A stretch of DNA of 64,000 bases from PALSA-1003 sp963791945 (lineage in GTDB: Bacteria > Pseudomonadota > Gammaproteobacteria > Burkholderiales > Casimicrobiaceae): contig CAWBUD010000003.1 in NCBI GenBank assembly GCA_963791945.1, forward strand, positions 434,001 to 498,000, written 5' to 3'. A program made the translations under genes and the position numbers. Within the stretch, counting starts at the first letter, position 1; each line of letters opens with the position of its first letter. Below, in pieces: positions 23,540-34,500 of this stretch. Under the pieces are notes generated by a model. It saw only the letters and a list, made by a program, of their open reading frames with translations, did not search any database and was not told where the DNA came from.

Positions 23540-25846
23540 CTACGCCGGTTGTTCGCCGAACTTCTCTTCGAGCGAGGCCATCATGCTGACGAACGCCCGG
23601 TCGACCAGCGGCTCGGCTTCGACCAGCCGTGCGCGGTCGTTGCGGAACCGATCCGCGAGCTCGTCGGCGGTCAGAGATACCGCTTTCTGCCCCTGCCGGT
23701 TCGTGAAGAGATACGTGCCGCGCAACGGGCTTACCCAGGCGAGCTTGGCGAACGCGAGCTGGCCGTCTTCGCCTTCGAACTCGATCCACATTCCCCGCTC
23801 GAGGCTCGCGGCCAATTCGGCAAAGCGATCCTGGACGATCTCCACCGCGGGCTCGGTCGGCGCAGGGGGCGGGGCGGGCGCCATCGCCTCGGCCAGCGCG
23901 CGCGCCTTGGCCGCCGTAACCACGTCGCCCTTGGCGGTCGCTTCCTCCGCGGCCGCGGCGGCCGCCTCGGCCACGGCGGTCGTCGGCATCGGCACCGACG
24001 CGAGGCTCGGCTTCACGGCAGCCGCGTGCGCTTCGACCAGGTTGGCCATGAACTGCTCGCGCTCGCCCGGCTCCCAGACGACGTTCTGCAGGCCGCCGTG
24101 CAGCCGCTTGAGCAGGTTCGGCAGCATCGCGACCAATCTGCGACGCTCGTCGGTGGCACGCTTCGGTTGCACACTCCACACCAGGTCGTCCAGCGTGGCC
24201 AGCGCGGAAGCCCAGGTCTCGCTCTCCTCGCCCTGCAAATAGAGCTGCGCAAGCACGCCGATCCAGCGCTCCCTCAGGAACGAACCGAGGAAATTGGGAA
24301 CCGGGTGCAGCTCGAGCCGCTTTTCGATCTCGGAGTTGGCGACGACGCGCGCGATCTCGTGCCGGTCGCGCTGATTGATCTCCTCGGCCGAGGACTGGAT
24401 CGTCGCCTCCGCGCTCTTCTCCTCCTCGGCGAGGAACGTCTCGAGCTCCTTGCGCAGCGTGTCGAAGAGCCCGATGTCGTCTGAGAACTCGTCGAGGATC
24501 CGATGGACGATGTGCTCGATCTTCTTGTACAGCGGATCCTCGGTGCCCATCGTCGCAGACCAGCCGATGCCGGCGTGGGCGAGGGCGTTCACGAGCAGCC
24601 GCGACGGATGCGACTTCTTGGAGAAGAACGCGCCGTCCAGCATGGCCGCCTTGAGCACCGGGATCTGCAGGCGGCCGACCAGCACCTTCATGCTGTCGGG
24701 CAGGTCCTTCGTCTCGAAGATGAAATCAAACAGCATCGCCACCAGCTCGATGGTCATCGCTTCGAGCTGATTGGCCTTGGCGCCCAGGGGCGATTCCTGC
24801 AGATCGCGCAGGACGTTGTGCATGCCCTCCGGGATGCCGGCGAACTGCACGGACACGCCGCCGACGTCGAACGCCGTTTCACCCTGCTGGAGCCGTGACA
24901 GCGCGTCGCCGAGCTCGCGGGTGACCAGGATGCGCGGGCCGCCGAACGGACCCATCGCCGGCCGTTGCATTTCACCGCTGTAGTCAGCGGCCATCGGATA
25001 GGCGCCCGGCTGCCGCGCCGCCCCTGCGCCGCGGCTCGCCAGGCGCTGGAGGACCGCCATCAGATCCATCTCGGGGCTGGCGCCCGCTGCGCCCGGAGGG
25101 GGATGCGCGAGCTGCGCGTCCGGAGCGGGCGCACGCGCCGTCGCGCCGCCGGACCGCCGGACGTAGGTGGCGCCCGCCTGCGGCATGACGTGCAGGCTTT
25201 CCAGGTGGCGATTGAGATCCGCGTAGATCGCGTTGATGTCGCCAAGCGAGCTCTGGTTGAGCTCTTTCAGAATCGCGTATTTCATGCGTTCGTCGCCCTT
25301 GATCGAACGCAGCGCGTCCATGAAAGCCTGCACGATCGCAGCCGGCGCCAGCGGATTGGTCGTGAGCTCGAGCTCGGGTCGCCCGAGCAGGTATCCGACC
25401 GCGCGGTTGAATTCCAGCAGTTCGTCGTGGCAGAGGTTTTCGACGACGCGGACGATGTTGCCCAGGACGATCGATTCGTCCATCGCCAGCGTATCGACCA
25501 GCGCCAGCTTGCGTACGTCGGCGTTGGCGAAGTCCTTTTTCTTGTCGGTCTCGCCCTTGACCTTGCCGTCGACCTGCAGTCGGAGCTGGCGCTCGAACTC
25601 GGTCATCAGCTTGCTGCGCTCGTTGCGAAGCAGCTCCCGCGCATCGAGAAACGTGAGCTGATCCTCGCGGACGTCGGAATTGCCGGCCCTCGTCATGAGC
25701 TGGTCGCTAACGCGGTCCAGCATCGACGCAAACGACAGAAGGAGGCGATGGATCGCGAGATCCCGGCAGTCGTCCAGGATTTTCGCCATCTCGCGCGGCA
25801 AGGCGCGGCGGGCGGTCGCTTCGCCGGTGGTGGTCGTCGTGTTCAC
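23540..25846 (-). CDS. DUF1631 family protein
   Basis: A 768-residue cytoplasmic protein of a large, uncharacterised proteobacterial family sometimes mislabelled thymidine phosphorylase. Helical N-terminal half (blocks LDDCRDLAIHRLLLSFASML, then TFLDARELLRNERSKLM and AMDESIVLGNIVRVVENLC), a low-complexity linker near residues 230-290, a central helical part (QIPVLKAAMLDGAFFSKKSH, DEFSDDIGLFDTLRKELE) and a C-terminal beta-rich segment (GMWIEFEGEDGQLAFAKLAW, GTYLFTNRQGQKA) that resembles a PilZ-like or SH3-like barrel. It starts with GTG. No catalytic motif is evident. It sits between pyrD and hrpA on the hrpA strand. Confidence 0.88.
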   Translation of the reverse strand: MNTTTTTGEATARRALPREMAKILDDCRDLAIHRLLLSFASMLDRVSDQLMTRAGNSDVREDQLTFLDARELLRNERSKLMTEFERQLRLQVDGKVKGETDKKKDFANADVRKLALVDTLAMDESIVLGNIVRVVENLCHDELLEFNRAVGYLLGRPELELTTNPLAPAAIVQAFMDALRSIKGDERMKYAILKELNQSSLGDINAIYADLNRHLESLHVMPQAGATYVRRSGGATARAPAPDAQLAHPPPGAAGASPEMDLMAVLQRLASRGAGAARQPGAYPMAADYSGEMQRPAMGPFGGPRILVTRELGDALSRLQQGETAFDVGGVSVQFAGIPEGMHNVLRDLQESPLGAKANQLEAMTIELVAMLFDFIFETKDLPDSMKVLVGRLQIPVLKAAMLDGAFFSKKSHPSRLLVNALAHAGIGWSATMGTEDPLYKKIEHIVHRILDEFSDDIGLFDTLRKELETFLAEEEKSAEATIQSSAEEINQRDRHEIARVVANSEIEKRLELHPVPNFLGSFLRERWIGVLAQLYLQGEESETWASALATLDDLVWSVQPKRATDERRRLVAMLPNLLKRLHGGLQNVVWEPGEREQFMANLVEAHAAAVKPSLASVPMPTTAVAEAAAAAAEEATAKGDVVTAAKARALAEAMAPAPPPAPTEPAVEIVQDRFAELAASLERGMWIEFEGEDGQLAFAKLAWVSPLRGTYLFTNRQGQKAVSLTADELADRFRNDRARLVEAEPLVDRAFVSMMASLEEKFGEQPA

Positions 25847-25955
25847 GTAAAAGTCAGGGCCCCTGGTCCCCCCGCCATGAATTCACTTCTCAACTCCTGT
25901 CGCCAAGTTACTGTATCACGCGCAGTTTCCCGGCGCCAATGCACGAAAAGTCCAT

Positions 25956-28900
25956 TTAGCCCCTGGAAAGCTCCCTCCAGGCCTTCTCGAGACGTTTGTA
26001 TGACACCGGAAACGGCGTGCGCAATTCCTGCGCGAACAGCGAGACCCTCAGCTCCTCGATGAGCCACCGGAACGCCTCCAGCGCGGGCTCATGGCGTCGG
26101 GCTGCCCGGTTGGCCTCTTCCCGAGTCCGGTAGCGTTGCCAGAGGGCCGCGACGGCCTCGGCCTGCCGGGCGTCGCGCTCACTGTTTTCAGGGTACTTGG
26201 CCAGCCGCCGGTCGAGCGCCTCGAGATAGCGCGGAACGTGCATGAGCGAGCCCCAGGGCGTGGCGGAGAAGAAGCCCGGGAACACGAGCCGATCCCGCTG
26301 CGCGGCCGCCTCGGCACCGAGCCGCGCGAGCGACCTCGGAAACGTGGTGATTCTCCGCGAGACGGCGTGGTACTGGGCTGCGATGGCGCTCAGCAAGCGG
26401 AAAGCGGCTTCCGCGACGGCAGGCAGCCGCGTTCGCGCCCGCTTGAGCTGTTCCGCATAGCCGCGCTCGGAGCGCGGGAGCGGATCCTCGCCAATGAACG
26501 CCCGGTCGCGGATGGCGGCGAGCACGTCGGCAAGCAGCGTATCGCTCGCGATTGCCGGCTTGAGCTGCAGTGCTGCCTGCACGAAGCCGGGCTCGCCCTT
26601 TTCCCAGCGCCGCAACGCCGGTTTCAGCTCGCGGCCGATCAGCCCCACGACGGCAGCGCGCGTGGCCGCGTCGGCGGCGGCGCGCGTGTCGAGAAGCTTG
26701 AGGGCCACACCGTCTTCTTCCTCGATCAGAGCCGGGTACCCCGTTACTGGGCGACCCTGGCGCACCACCGACAGGCTCTCCGGCAGGTCACCGAAATCCC
26801 AGCTCCGGATGCCCCTGCGCTCGAGGCTCGGCTCGGCCCCGGCGAACGTGAGCTGGGCGGCTTCACCCAGCTGGGCCCTGAGCGCCGCGAGGTCCCGGCT
26901 CATGGCGAGCTCATGTCCGTCCGGATCGATCACGCGGACGTTCATCGCGAGATGCGGCGGCAGCGCTCGGGCGTCCCAGACGTCCGCCGGCAACGGCGCA
27001 CGGAGGCGCGCCGACAGTAAGGCGCGCAAGGCCTCGGCGAGCGACTCCCCCGGCCGCGGCGCTTCACTGAGGAATGCCGTCACGAAGCCCTGTCCCGGAG
27101 GCAGGCGGCTGCGCCAGGCTTTGGGGAGGGCCTTCAGGTACCACGCGACTTTCTCGCGCACCATGCCGGGCACCAGCCAGGAGATTCGCGCTTCGTCGAT
27201 CTGATTGAGGAGCGCGAGCGGACAGCTGAGCGTAATCCCGTCCAGCAGATGGCCCGGCGAGAAGCGGTACCTGAGCGGCAGGCGCGCGCCGGCCATCTCG
27301 ACCGACTCGGGAAACTGTTCCTCGGTGACAGCCTCGGCGGCGTGGCGCATCAGCACCTCGCGGGTCATGAACAATCGCTTCGGGTCCTTTCCCTGCAGGT
27401 CGCGCAGCCACCGCTCGAACGCAACGGCGGTGCACACGTCCTCCGGGACGCGCTCCGCGTAGAACGCATAGACCGTCTCGTCGTCGACCAGCACGTCCTG
27501 GCGCCGCGCCTTGTGTTCCAGCTCGGCGATCTCCTGGCGGAGGGCGCGGTTATGCGCGAGGAAGGGCGCCCGCGTGTCGAACTCGTCCGCCACGAGCGCT
27601 TCGCGAATGAAGACCTCCCGCGCGACCGCCGGTGCGATCGCGCCGTAGGAAACGCGGCGGCGCGGCACCAGCGTCAGCCCGAACAGGCTCGCCCGCTCGC
27701 TCGCGATCACTTCGCCGCGCGCCCGATCCCAGTGCGGCTCGAACCATGTCCGGTCGACGAGCTCGCCCGCCACCGATTCGATCCATTCCGGCTCGATCTT
27801 CGCCGCGCAGCGCGCGTAGAGCCTCGTCGTCTCCGTAAGCTCGGCGGCGAGCACCCATTTCGGCCGCTTCTTCGCGAGCCCGGAGCCCGGATGCAGGAAG
27901 AACTTGAGACCTCGCGCGCCGAGATAATGCTCTTCGCCCTCGGACCGCGTGCCGATGTTCGACAGGAGGCCGGCCAGAAGCGCGCGGTGGACGAGCTCGT
28001 AGCGGGCCTCGTCGATTTTTTCCGGCAACGCATCCTTCCACTGCCAGCCGAGCTCCCGGATCTGCTCGACGAGCTGATTGCGCAGGTCGCGCCACTCGAC
28101 CAGGCGAAGATACGACACGAAGTGCGCGCGACACCGATCGACCAGGCGGCGGTGCGAAAGCCTTTCGGATTGCGCGTCGGCAAAGAATTGCCACAGCAGC
28201 ATGAGGCTCAGGAAATCCGAGCGCTCGTCGCGAAAGCGCAGATGGGCCTGATCGGCCGCGTGCTGCTTCTCCAGCGGGCGCTCGCGCGGATCGGGAACGG
28301 CCAGCGCGCTCGCGATCACCAGCGCCTCAGCGAGGCATCCGAGCTCTCGCCCGGCCAGGATGATCCGGCCCACGCGAGGGTCGACCGGCAGCTGCGCGAG
28401 CTCGCGGCCGAGCTCGGTGAGCTTGCGCCCGGCGTCCATCGCGCCCAGTTCCTGCAGAAGCTGGTAGCCGTCGGCGATCGCGCGCGGAGCCGGCGGATCG
28501 AGGAAGGGAAACGCGGCGACGTCGGGCAGATCGAGCGCCGCCATGCGCAGGATCACCGCGGCCAGCGACGTGCGCAGGATCTCGGGATCGGTGAAGCCGG
28601 CGCGCGCCGTGAAGTCGTCTTCGGCGTACAGCCGGACGCAGATCCCCGGCGCCGTGCGGCCGCAGCGACCCGCGCGCTGGGCGGCCGCCGACTGCGCGAT
28701 CTTCTCGATGCCCAGCAGCGCGACCTTGTTGCGCAGCGAATAGCGGCGGACGCGTGCCAGCCCCGAGTCGATGACGCAGCGGACGCCCGGAACGGTCAGC
28801 GACGTTTCGGCGACGTTGGTCGCGAGCACCATCCGCCGACCGCGGCTCGGCACGAATACGCGCTGCTGCTCGGCGACCGAAAGCCGCGCGTAGAGCGGAA

Positions 28901-29867
28901 GGAGCTCGACGAGGCCGGCGTATGGACGGCGCGCAAAGCTCGCGCGCGCGAGCTCGGCGGTCTCGCGGATTTCGCGTTCGCCCGGAAGAAAGACGAGGAT
29001 GTCGCCGCTGCCCTCGCGCCAGAGGTCCTCGGCAGCGGAGACGACCGCTTCCTCGAGGGGCTCTTCGTCGTCGTCTTCGTCGGCCGCGGTCGGACGGTAG
29101 CGGATCTCGACCGGATAGGTTCGGCCGGACACTTCGATCACCGGCGCGGGAACGTCGCGCCCGAAGTGCTTCGCGAACCGGTCCGCATCCAGCGTCGCCG
29201 AAGTCACGATCACCTTGAGATCGGGCCGTCGCGGCAGGAGCTCCCTCAAGTAGCCGAGGAGGAAGTCGACGTTGAGGCTGCGCTCGTGCGCTTCGTCGAC
29301 GATGATCGTGTCGTATGTAGCCAGGTCACGGTCGGCTAAAGTTTCGGCGAGCAGGATGCCGTCGGTCATCAGCTTGATGTACGCGTCCGGCCCGGTGCGA
29401 TCGGTGAAGCGGACCTTGTAGCCGACGGCCTCGCCAAGCCTTGTTCCCAGCTCCTGGGCGATGCGCGCGGCCACGCTGCGCGCGGCGATGCGTCGCGGCT
29501 GCGTGTGGCCGATGAGACCGCGCGCGCCACGCCCCAGCTCCAGGCAGATCTTGGGCAGCTGCGTGGTCTTCCCCGAGCCGGTCTCACCCCGAACGATGAC
29601 GACCGGATGAGCGCGGATCGCTTCGGCGATCTCCTCGCGGCGCTCGGACACCGGCAATTCGGGCGGGAAGCTCGGCCTTGGGATAGCCGCCGCACGGGCT
29701 TCGGCGCGCTCGCGCGAGGCGGCGACGGCGCGCGCAACGCGTTCGATTTCTGCCGGCGCCGCGTGGCGGGAGAGTCGCGCTATCTGGCGCTCGAGCCGGG
29801 CTCGATCCGCCGTCATCGTGCTGACCAGCCCGGCGCGAAGACGTTCGATGGAAGGCGGCGTTCGCAC
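25956..29867 (-). CDS. hrpA: ATP-dependent RNA helicase HrpA (DEAH box)
   Basis: A 1303-residue protein, the normal HrpA length. Motif I is GETGSGKTTQLPK (about residue 97-109), motif II DEAHERSLNVD, motif III SATLD and motif VI QRAGRCGR. It has the HA2/OB region and the long C-terminal DUF3418 domain (for example EVLMRHAAEAVTEEQFPESV). HrpA resolves stalled ribosomes and processes fimbrial mRNA in E. coli. The start is GTG at 29867; an ATG at 29816 is possible. It diverges from the binding-protein gene at 29936. Confidence 0.95.
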   Translation of the reverse strand: MRTPPSIERLRAGLVSTMTADRARLERQIARLSRHAAPAEIERVARAVAASRERAEARAAAIPRPSFPPELPVSERREEIAEAIRAHPVVIVRGETGSGKTTQLPKICLELGRGARGLIGHTQPRRIAARSVAARIAQELGTRLGEAVGYKVRFTDRTGPDAYIKLMTDGILLAETLADRDLATYDTIIVDEAHERSLNVDFLLGYLRELLPRRPDLKVIVTSATLDADRFAKHFGRDVPAPVIEVSGRTYPVEIRYRPTAADEDDDEEPLEEAVVSAAEDLWREGSGDILVFLPGEREIRETAELARASFARRPYAGLVELLPLYARLSVAEQQRVFVPSRGRRMVLATNVAETSLTVPGVRCVIDSGLARVRRYSLRNKVALLGIEKIAQSAAAQRAGRCGRTAPGICVRLYAEDDFTARAGFTDPEILRTSLAAVILRMAALDLPDVAAFPFLDPPAPRAIADGYQLLQELGAMDAGRKLTELGRELAQLPVDPRVGRIILAGRELGCLAEALVIASALAVPDPRERPLEKQHAADQAHLRFRDERSDFLSLMLLWQFFADAQSERLSHRRLVDRCRAHFVSYLRLVEWRDLRNQLVEQIRELGWQWKDALPEKIDEARYELVHRALLAGLLSNIGTRSEGEEHYLGARGLKFFLHPGSGLAKKRPKWVLAAELTETTRLYARCAAKIEPEWIESVAGELVDRTWFEPHWDRARGEVIASERASLFGLTLVPRRRVSYGAIAPAVAREVFIREALVADEFDTRAPFLAHNRALRQEIAELEHKARRQDVLVDDETVYAFYAERVPEDVCTAVAFERWLRDLQGKDPKRLFMTREVLMRHAAEAVTEEQFPESVEMAGARLPLRYRFSPGHLLDGITLSCPLALLNQIDEARISWLVPGMVREKVAWYLKALPKAWRSRLPPGQGFVTAFLSEAPRPGESLAEALRALLSARLRAPLPADVWDARALPPHLAMNVRVIDPDGHELAMSRDLAALRAQLGEAAQLTFAGAEPSLERRGIRSWDFGDLPESLSVVRQGRPVTGYPALIEEEDGVALKLLDTRAAADAATRAAVVGLIGRELKPALRRWEKGEPGFVQAALQLKPAIASDTLLADVLAAIRDRAFIGEDPLPRSERGYAEQLKRARTRLPAVAEAAFRLLSAIAAQYHAVSRRITTFPRSLARLGAEAAAQRDRLVFPGFFSATPWGSLMHVPRYLEALDRRLAKYPENSERDARQAEAVAALWQRYRTREEANRAARRHEPALEAFRWLIEELRVSLFAQELRTPFPVSYKRLEKAWRELSRG

Positions 29868-29935
29868 GGCGCGGGATTCTATCCCAGCGTTCGGCCGGGC
29901 GTTATGATGCCTGGATCCGCCTTCGGGAGACCGCC

Positions 29936-31519
29936 ATGCTGCGACTGACCATCCTCATGCTCGCGATGCTCGCCCTCGCGTTCGGCGCCGACGCCGCCAC
30001 GCTGCGCTGGGCCAACCGAGGCGACCCGCAGACCACCGATCCCCACTCCCAGAACGAGGGGCTCACCAACAACCTCAACCTGCTGGTGTACGAATTCCTT
30101 GTCGGCAGAAACAAGAAGCTCGAGATCGAGCCGCAGCTCGCGGTTTCCTGGCAGCAGCTGAGCCCGACGGTGTGGCGCTTCAAGCTGCGCCCGGGCGTGA
30201 AATTCCACGATGGCACGCCGTTCACCGCCGATGACGTCGTGTTCTCCTTCCAGCGCGCCGCCGAGCCTACCTCGCAGTTGCGCGTTTACGCCAATGCTGC
30301 GGGCGTGCCGAAGAAGATCGACGATCTCACCGTCGAGTTCACGACCAACGGCCCCAACCCGGTCGAGCTCGAGCACATGAATACGATCAACATCATGAGC
30401 AAGGCCTGGTGCGAGCAGCACAACGTCACCAAGCCGCAGAACTACACGGCCAAGGAAGACGCGTACACGGCCCACTACGCCAACGGCACCGGCCCGTACA
30501 TGCTCAAGTCGCGCGAGCCCGACGTGAAGACCGTGCTGGTCAAGAATCCGAACTGGTGGGGCATCAAGGAAGGCAAGTTCGAGGGCAACGTCGATGAGGT
30601 CATCTTCACGCCCATCGGCTCCGACGCCACCCGGCTCGCCGCGCTCGTCTCGGGCGAGATCGATCTCATCAACGATCCTCCGGTGCAGGACGTCCCGCGG
30701 CTGAAGCAGAACCCTGATGTGAAAGTGCTCGAGGGGGTCGAGAACCGCGTCGTGTTCATCGGCATGGATCAGCACTCCGACGAGCTCCTCTATTCGAATG
30801 TCAAGGGCAAGAATCCATTCAAGGACAAGCGCGTCCGGCAGGCGCTGTATCAGGCGATCGACATCGAGACGATCCGCAGCACGACGATGCGCGGGTTGTC
30901 GAAGCCGACCGGCGCGATGATCCCGGCGCCGCTGCCATGGATCGTCGATCCTGAGAAGCGACTCTCCTTCGATCGCGCCAAGGCGAAACAGCTTCTCGCC
31001 GACGCAGGTTACCCGCACGGGTTCGAGGTGACGCTCGATTGCCCGAACAACCGCTATGTCAACGACGAGAAGATCTGTCAGGCGCTCGCCGCCATGTGGA
31101 GCCAGATCGGCGTGACCACCAACGTGACCGCGATGCCGCGCGCGAACTACTTCCCCAAGCTGGAGAAGCTCGACACCAGCCTGTACATGCTCGGCTGGGG
31201 CGGCGCCGCAACCGACCCCATCTTCATCCTCCAGCCGGTGCTTCACAGCGCCAACGGCAAAGGCGACGGTGACTACAACTACGGCCGTTACAACAATCCG
31301 AAGCTCGATGCGCTCATCGATCAGATCAAGACGGAGATCGACGTCGAGAAGCGGCGGAGGCTCATCAACGAGGCGCTGATGCTCCAGCACGACGAGATCC
31401 TGAATCTGCCGCTGCACCGGCAGGTGATCCCCTGGGCGTCGCGCAGCAACGTCACCGCGGTGCACCTCGCCAACAACAACGTCATTCCCAACTGGGTGAC
31501 GGTGAAGCAGCTCCAGTAG
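29936..31519 (+). CDS. ABC transporter substrate-binding protein, peptide/nickel/opine family (SBP_bac_5), orphan
   Basis: A 527-residue secreted protein with a cleavable signal ending near GADAA (residue 21). Family blocks: LRPGVKFHDGTPFTADDVVF, NGTGPYMLKSREP, DKRVRQALYQAIDIETI and GWGGAATDPIFILQPVLHS. It belongs to the DppA/OppA cluster 5 group that binds oligopeptides, opines or glycans. No matching permease or ATPase genes are nearby, so the importer must be encoded elsewhere or shared. A GGGAGA ribosome-binding site precedes the start. Confidence 0.93.
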   Translation: MLRLTILMLAMLALAFGADAATLRWANRGDPQTTDPHSQNEGLTNNLNLLVYEFLVGRNKKLEIEPQLAVSWQQLSPTVWRFKLRPGVKFHDGTPFTADDVVFSFQRAAEPTSQLRVYANAAGVPKKIDDLTVEFTTNGPNPVELEHMNTINIMSKAWCEQHNVTKPQNYTAKEDAYTAHYANGTGPYMLKSREPDVKTVLVKNPNWWGIKEGKFEGNVDEVIFTPIGSDATRLAALVSGEIDLINDPPVQDVPRLKQNPDVKVLEGVENRVVFIGMDQHSDELLYSNVKGKNPFKDKRVRQALYQAIDIETIRSTTMRGLSKPTGAMIPAPLPWIVDPEKRLSFDRAKAKQLLADAGYPHGFEVTLDCPNNRYVNDEKICQALAAMWSQIGVTTNVTAMPRANYFPKLEKLDTSLYMLGWGGAATDPIFILQPVLHSANGKGDGDYNYGRYNNPKLDALIDQIKTEIDVEKRRRLINEALMLQHDEILNLPLHRQVIPWASRSNVTAVHLANNNVIPNWVTVKQLQ

Positions 31520-31537
31520 CGACCGCCGCGCCGGATC

Positions 31538-34500
31538 CTATTCCGAGCCCGTCGCCGCCGCGGGCTCGGCCGCGACCTGCGTTATCTCGCCCCGCGCGAC
31601 GAGATAACGCGTGGCAATCCAGGAGATGGCGATCGTGAGCGCGGCCGCGATGGCCGAGAGCACCCAGCCCTGCACGGTGCCCTTCTCCATCGCCTCGGTC
31701 AGGGCGGAAGCCGCTCCATAGACGGCGATCAAGGCCGGCACAATCCGCAGGTCGAAGCGCACCAGAAAAGCGAACAGGAACGCCGACACCGCGCCGCCGA
31801 TCACGCCCGCGGCGACGATCTCCGGCCACTGCGTTGCGTGCATGGCCGCGACCGCGCCCTGGGCGAGCATGAGGAGCAGGACGCAAAGCAGCCGATGCCG
31901 GGCCCAGCCGGAGCTCAGCCGGTCGAGCCAGCGGAAGGCGACGATCGCCCCTGCCATCGGAGTAAGGACGTTGACCATCGATGCCGCGCGCGCCAGCCAA
32001 GGCACTGCGGCCCTCTCCGCGCCGTAGCTCGGCCACGAGGGCGCCAACTCGGGCGTGAAGGCCGAGACGAGCGCTTGGATGCCGAGCGTGAACAGCGCAA
32101 TCTCGGCGCCGCGAATCCAGAGGGTCGCGGTGTCGAGCCCAGGGGTGACGTGCATGCGTGCCGCGTACGTCGCAACGCCCGAAAGCATGCCGGCGAGGAG
32201 GGCGCCCAGCACCGCACCGAACAAAGCGCGGCCCGACGCGAGCGCAACCTGTCGCACCACCGGCTCGGTGGTGCTGAGACCGAAGGCCATCGACGGCCAC
32301 TGGTCAATCGTGCCCACGAGGCTTGCCCCGAACACGACAAGCGTCACGACCCAGAACACACGCCGGTCGAAGTGATCGCGCGTCCAGGCCACACTCGCCC
32401 AGATGATCGCGCCCAGGCCCACCAGGCTGAACAGCAGCACGACGACGATCTTGGCGATGGAGAGCCGGCTCGCGCGTTCGCGCTCGGCCCGCTGCCACGC
32501 CTCGGGAACGAAGACGTAACGGCCGGAGCCGGCGATCTGATCGCCGGCGATCAGGACCACGGCGCGCGCCTCTCCGCCCTTGCCGACGTCGACTCGCGGA
32601 TCCACGAACGTGAATTGCCAGTCGATTCGAGCGGGCTGGGCGTCCTCTGTCGCCTCGACCTCGCGCAGGAGCGCCGGATCGAGACCGAAAGCCTGTCGCA
32701 GCTCGCGCTGCGCAAGCACACGCGCTTCGTCGCGCGACAGCTTCGCGCCCGGACGCTGCTCGGGCAACTGATGGCGAATGCTTCGCACCTTGCCTTCGTT
32801 GTCGACGATCACGCGCCATTCTTCGGCGCGGTCGACGACGTCGCCGTCGTCGAAGCGAGCGTAGCGGACCTCCCAGTACGGCGGCGCGAGCCAGTTGCCG
32901 ACCAGCTTTCGATAGGCTTCATGCCCGGCCTCGCGCCACACGAAGACGTGTCCCTGCCATTGGCCCGGGTCTTCCGGCGCGGTGCGCGTGATCGCGAAGC
33001 GACGCCAATCCGGCGACAGCTTGACGCCGCGTGCCGCGAGCGCGGCGTCTGCCGAGGCTTCCGCTTGCGTGCGGCCGATCTCGAGCGGCGGCGCATCCGC
33101 GTGATGGCCGTGGGTGACCACGATCGCGATCAGCCCCAGAAGCGCCAGCACCGGCAACGCGCGCTGGACGCGAACGCTCCATGCACCGGCGCCTGCCCGG
33201 GCCGGCGCGGCAGCAGCCCTCGCCGCAGGACCGGCGGGATTCCACGCCGCGTTGGTGAGCGAGGCCGGGAAGGCGAGCCATGCGCCGGCGACTGCGCGCC
33301 GCATCAGCACGACGACCAGCGGCACCAGCGCGGCAGCGATGACCAGCGCCTGGTTGATCTCGGCGACTCGGCCCCCGACGAGAAACACCGGAATCGACAT
33401 CAGCGTGAGATCGAATACCGCGTGCAGGATCACGGTGGTGAGCAATCCGAAGCGCAGGAAGATGAGGCCCCAGACGAAGGCCGGACCGATCAGCTCCACC
33501 AGTCTCGAGTAGGGGGGGAATCCGGGATAGTTCGCGTGCGCCGCTGCAAAGACGAGCGCCTGCAGCACGAGCGTCACGCCGATCAGCAGCCGCCGGTGGC
33601 CGAACCGCGCGCCGATCAGCGCCGCAAGCGAAAGGGGCACCGCGCGGAACAGGCATTCCTCCATGAAACCGGCCTGCAGCGCCGTCCCGATCGGCGACAA
33701 CGCCGGCACCGCGCTGCCGAGGATGTTCGGATCGGTGAGAAGCTCCGAGGGCTGCCACCAGCCGTAGTAGCGATTGGTGACGAAATAAAAAATCGCGATG
33801 AGTCCGAGCTCGATCGGCACGGCGAGATAGCCGCCGAGCGTGCGCCCGAGCACGGCGCGGGTCGGCGCTGCGGCGCCGGACCACAGGCGCCAGAGCTGCG
33901 GATGCTCGGGGAAGGCGGCGCGCGAGAGGCTCTCCGCGGCCATGAAGACCAGCGCCAGGCCGAGCCCGCCGCCAAGCGCCACCACCGCCGCGAGGCCGAT
34001 CTGCTGGCCCCAGAACACCGCCGTCGATTGCGCGGTGTCGTAGCTGAACCACGACTGCGGCGCGTTGGCGAGAAGCGCCAGCGCATTGATCCCGGCCACC
34101 ACGAGGCCGGCGACGAGCGCCGGCTTCCAGAGAAGCCTGCGTTGCCGCATCAGCCACAGCACACCCAGGATGCAGCCTCCGAGCCCGTAGAGCGCGCCGA
34201 CGGAAAGCGCCGCGACATTGGCGATGGTGTTGTTGGCCGAGCGCATCTCCTGGTAGCGCCGCGTGAACGCTTCGGGCACGTAGACGAAATGGGTGAGGCC
34301 GGTGAGCGCGTCCCCGGACACGACGAGCTGGAGCCGTACGCGACCGTCGCCGAGCTTCTCGTCCGTGCGCTCGTAGGTCAGGGCGTGGTCGATGCGATGG
34401 CTCGGCCGCTCGGTCTGCGACTGCTCGATGAGTTTGTAGCGGGAAAAGTCGATCTGCCAGTCCTCGCGCGCGCTCCGTTCGGCGATCTCGCGCGCGGCTT

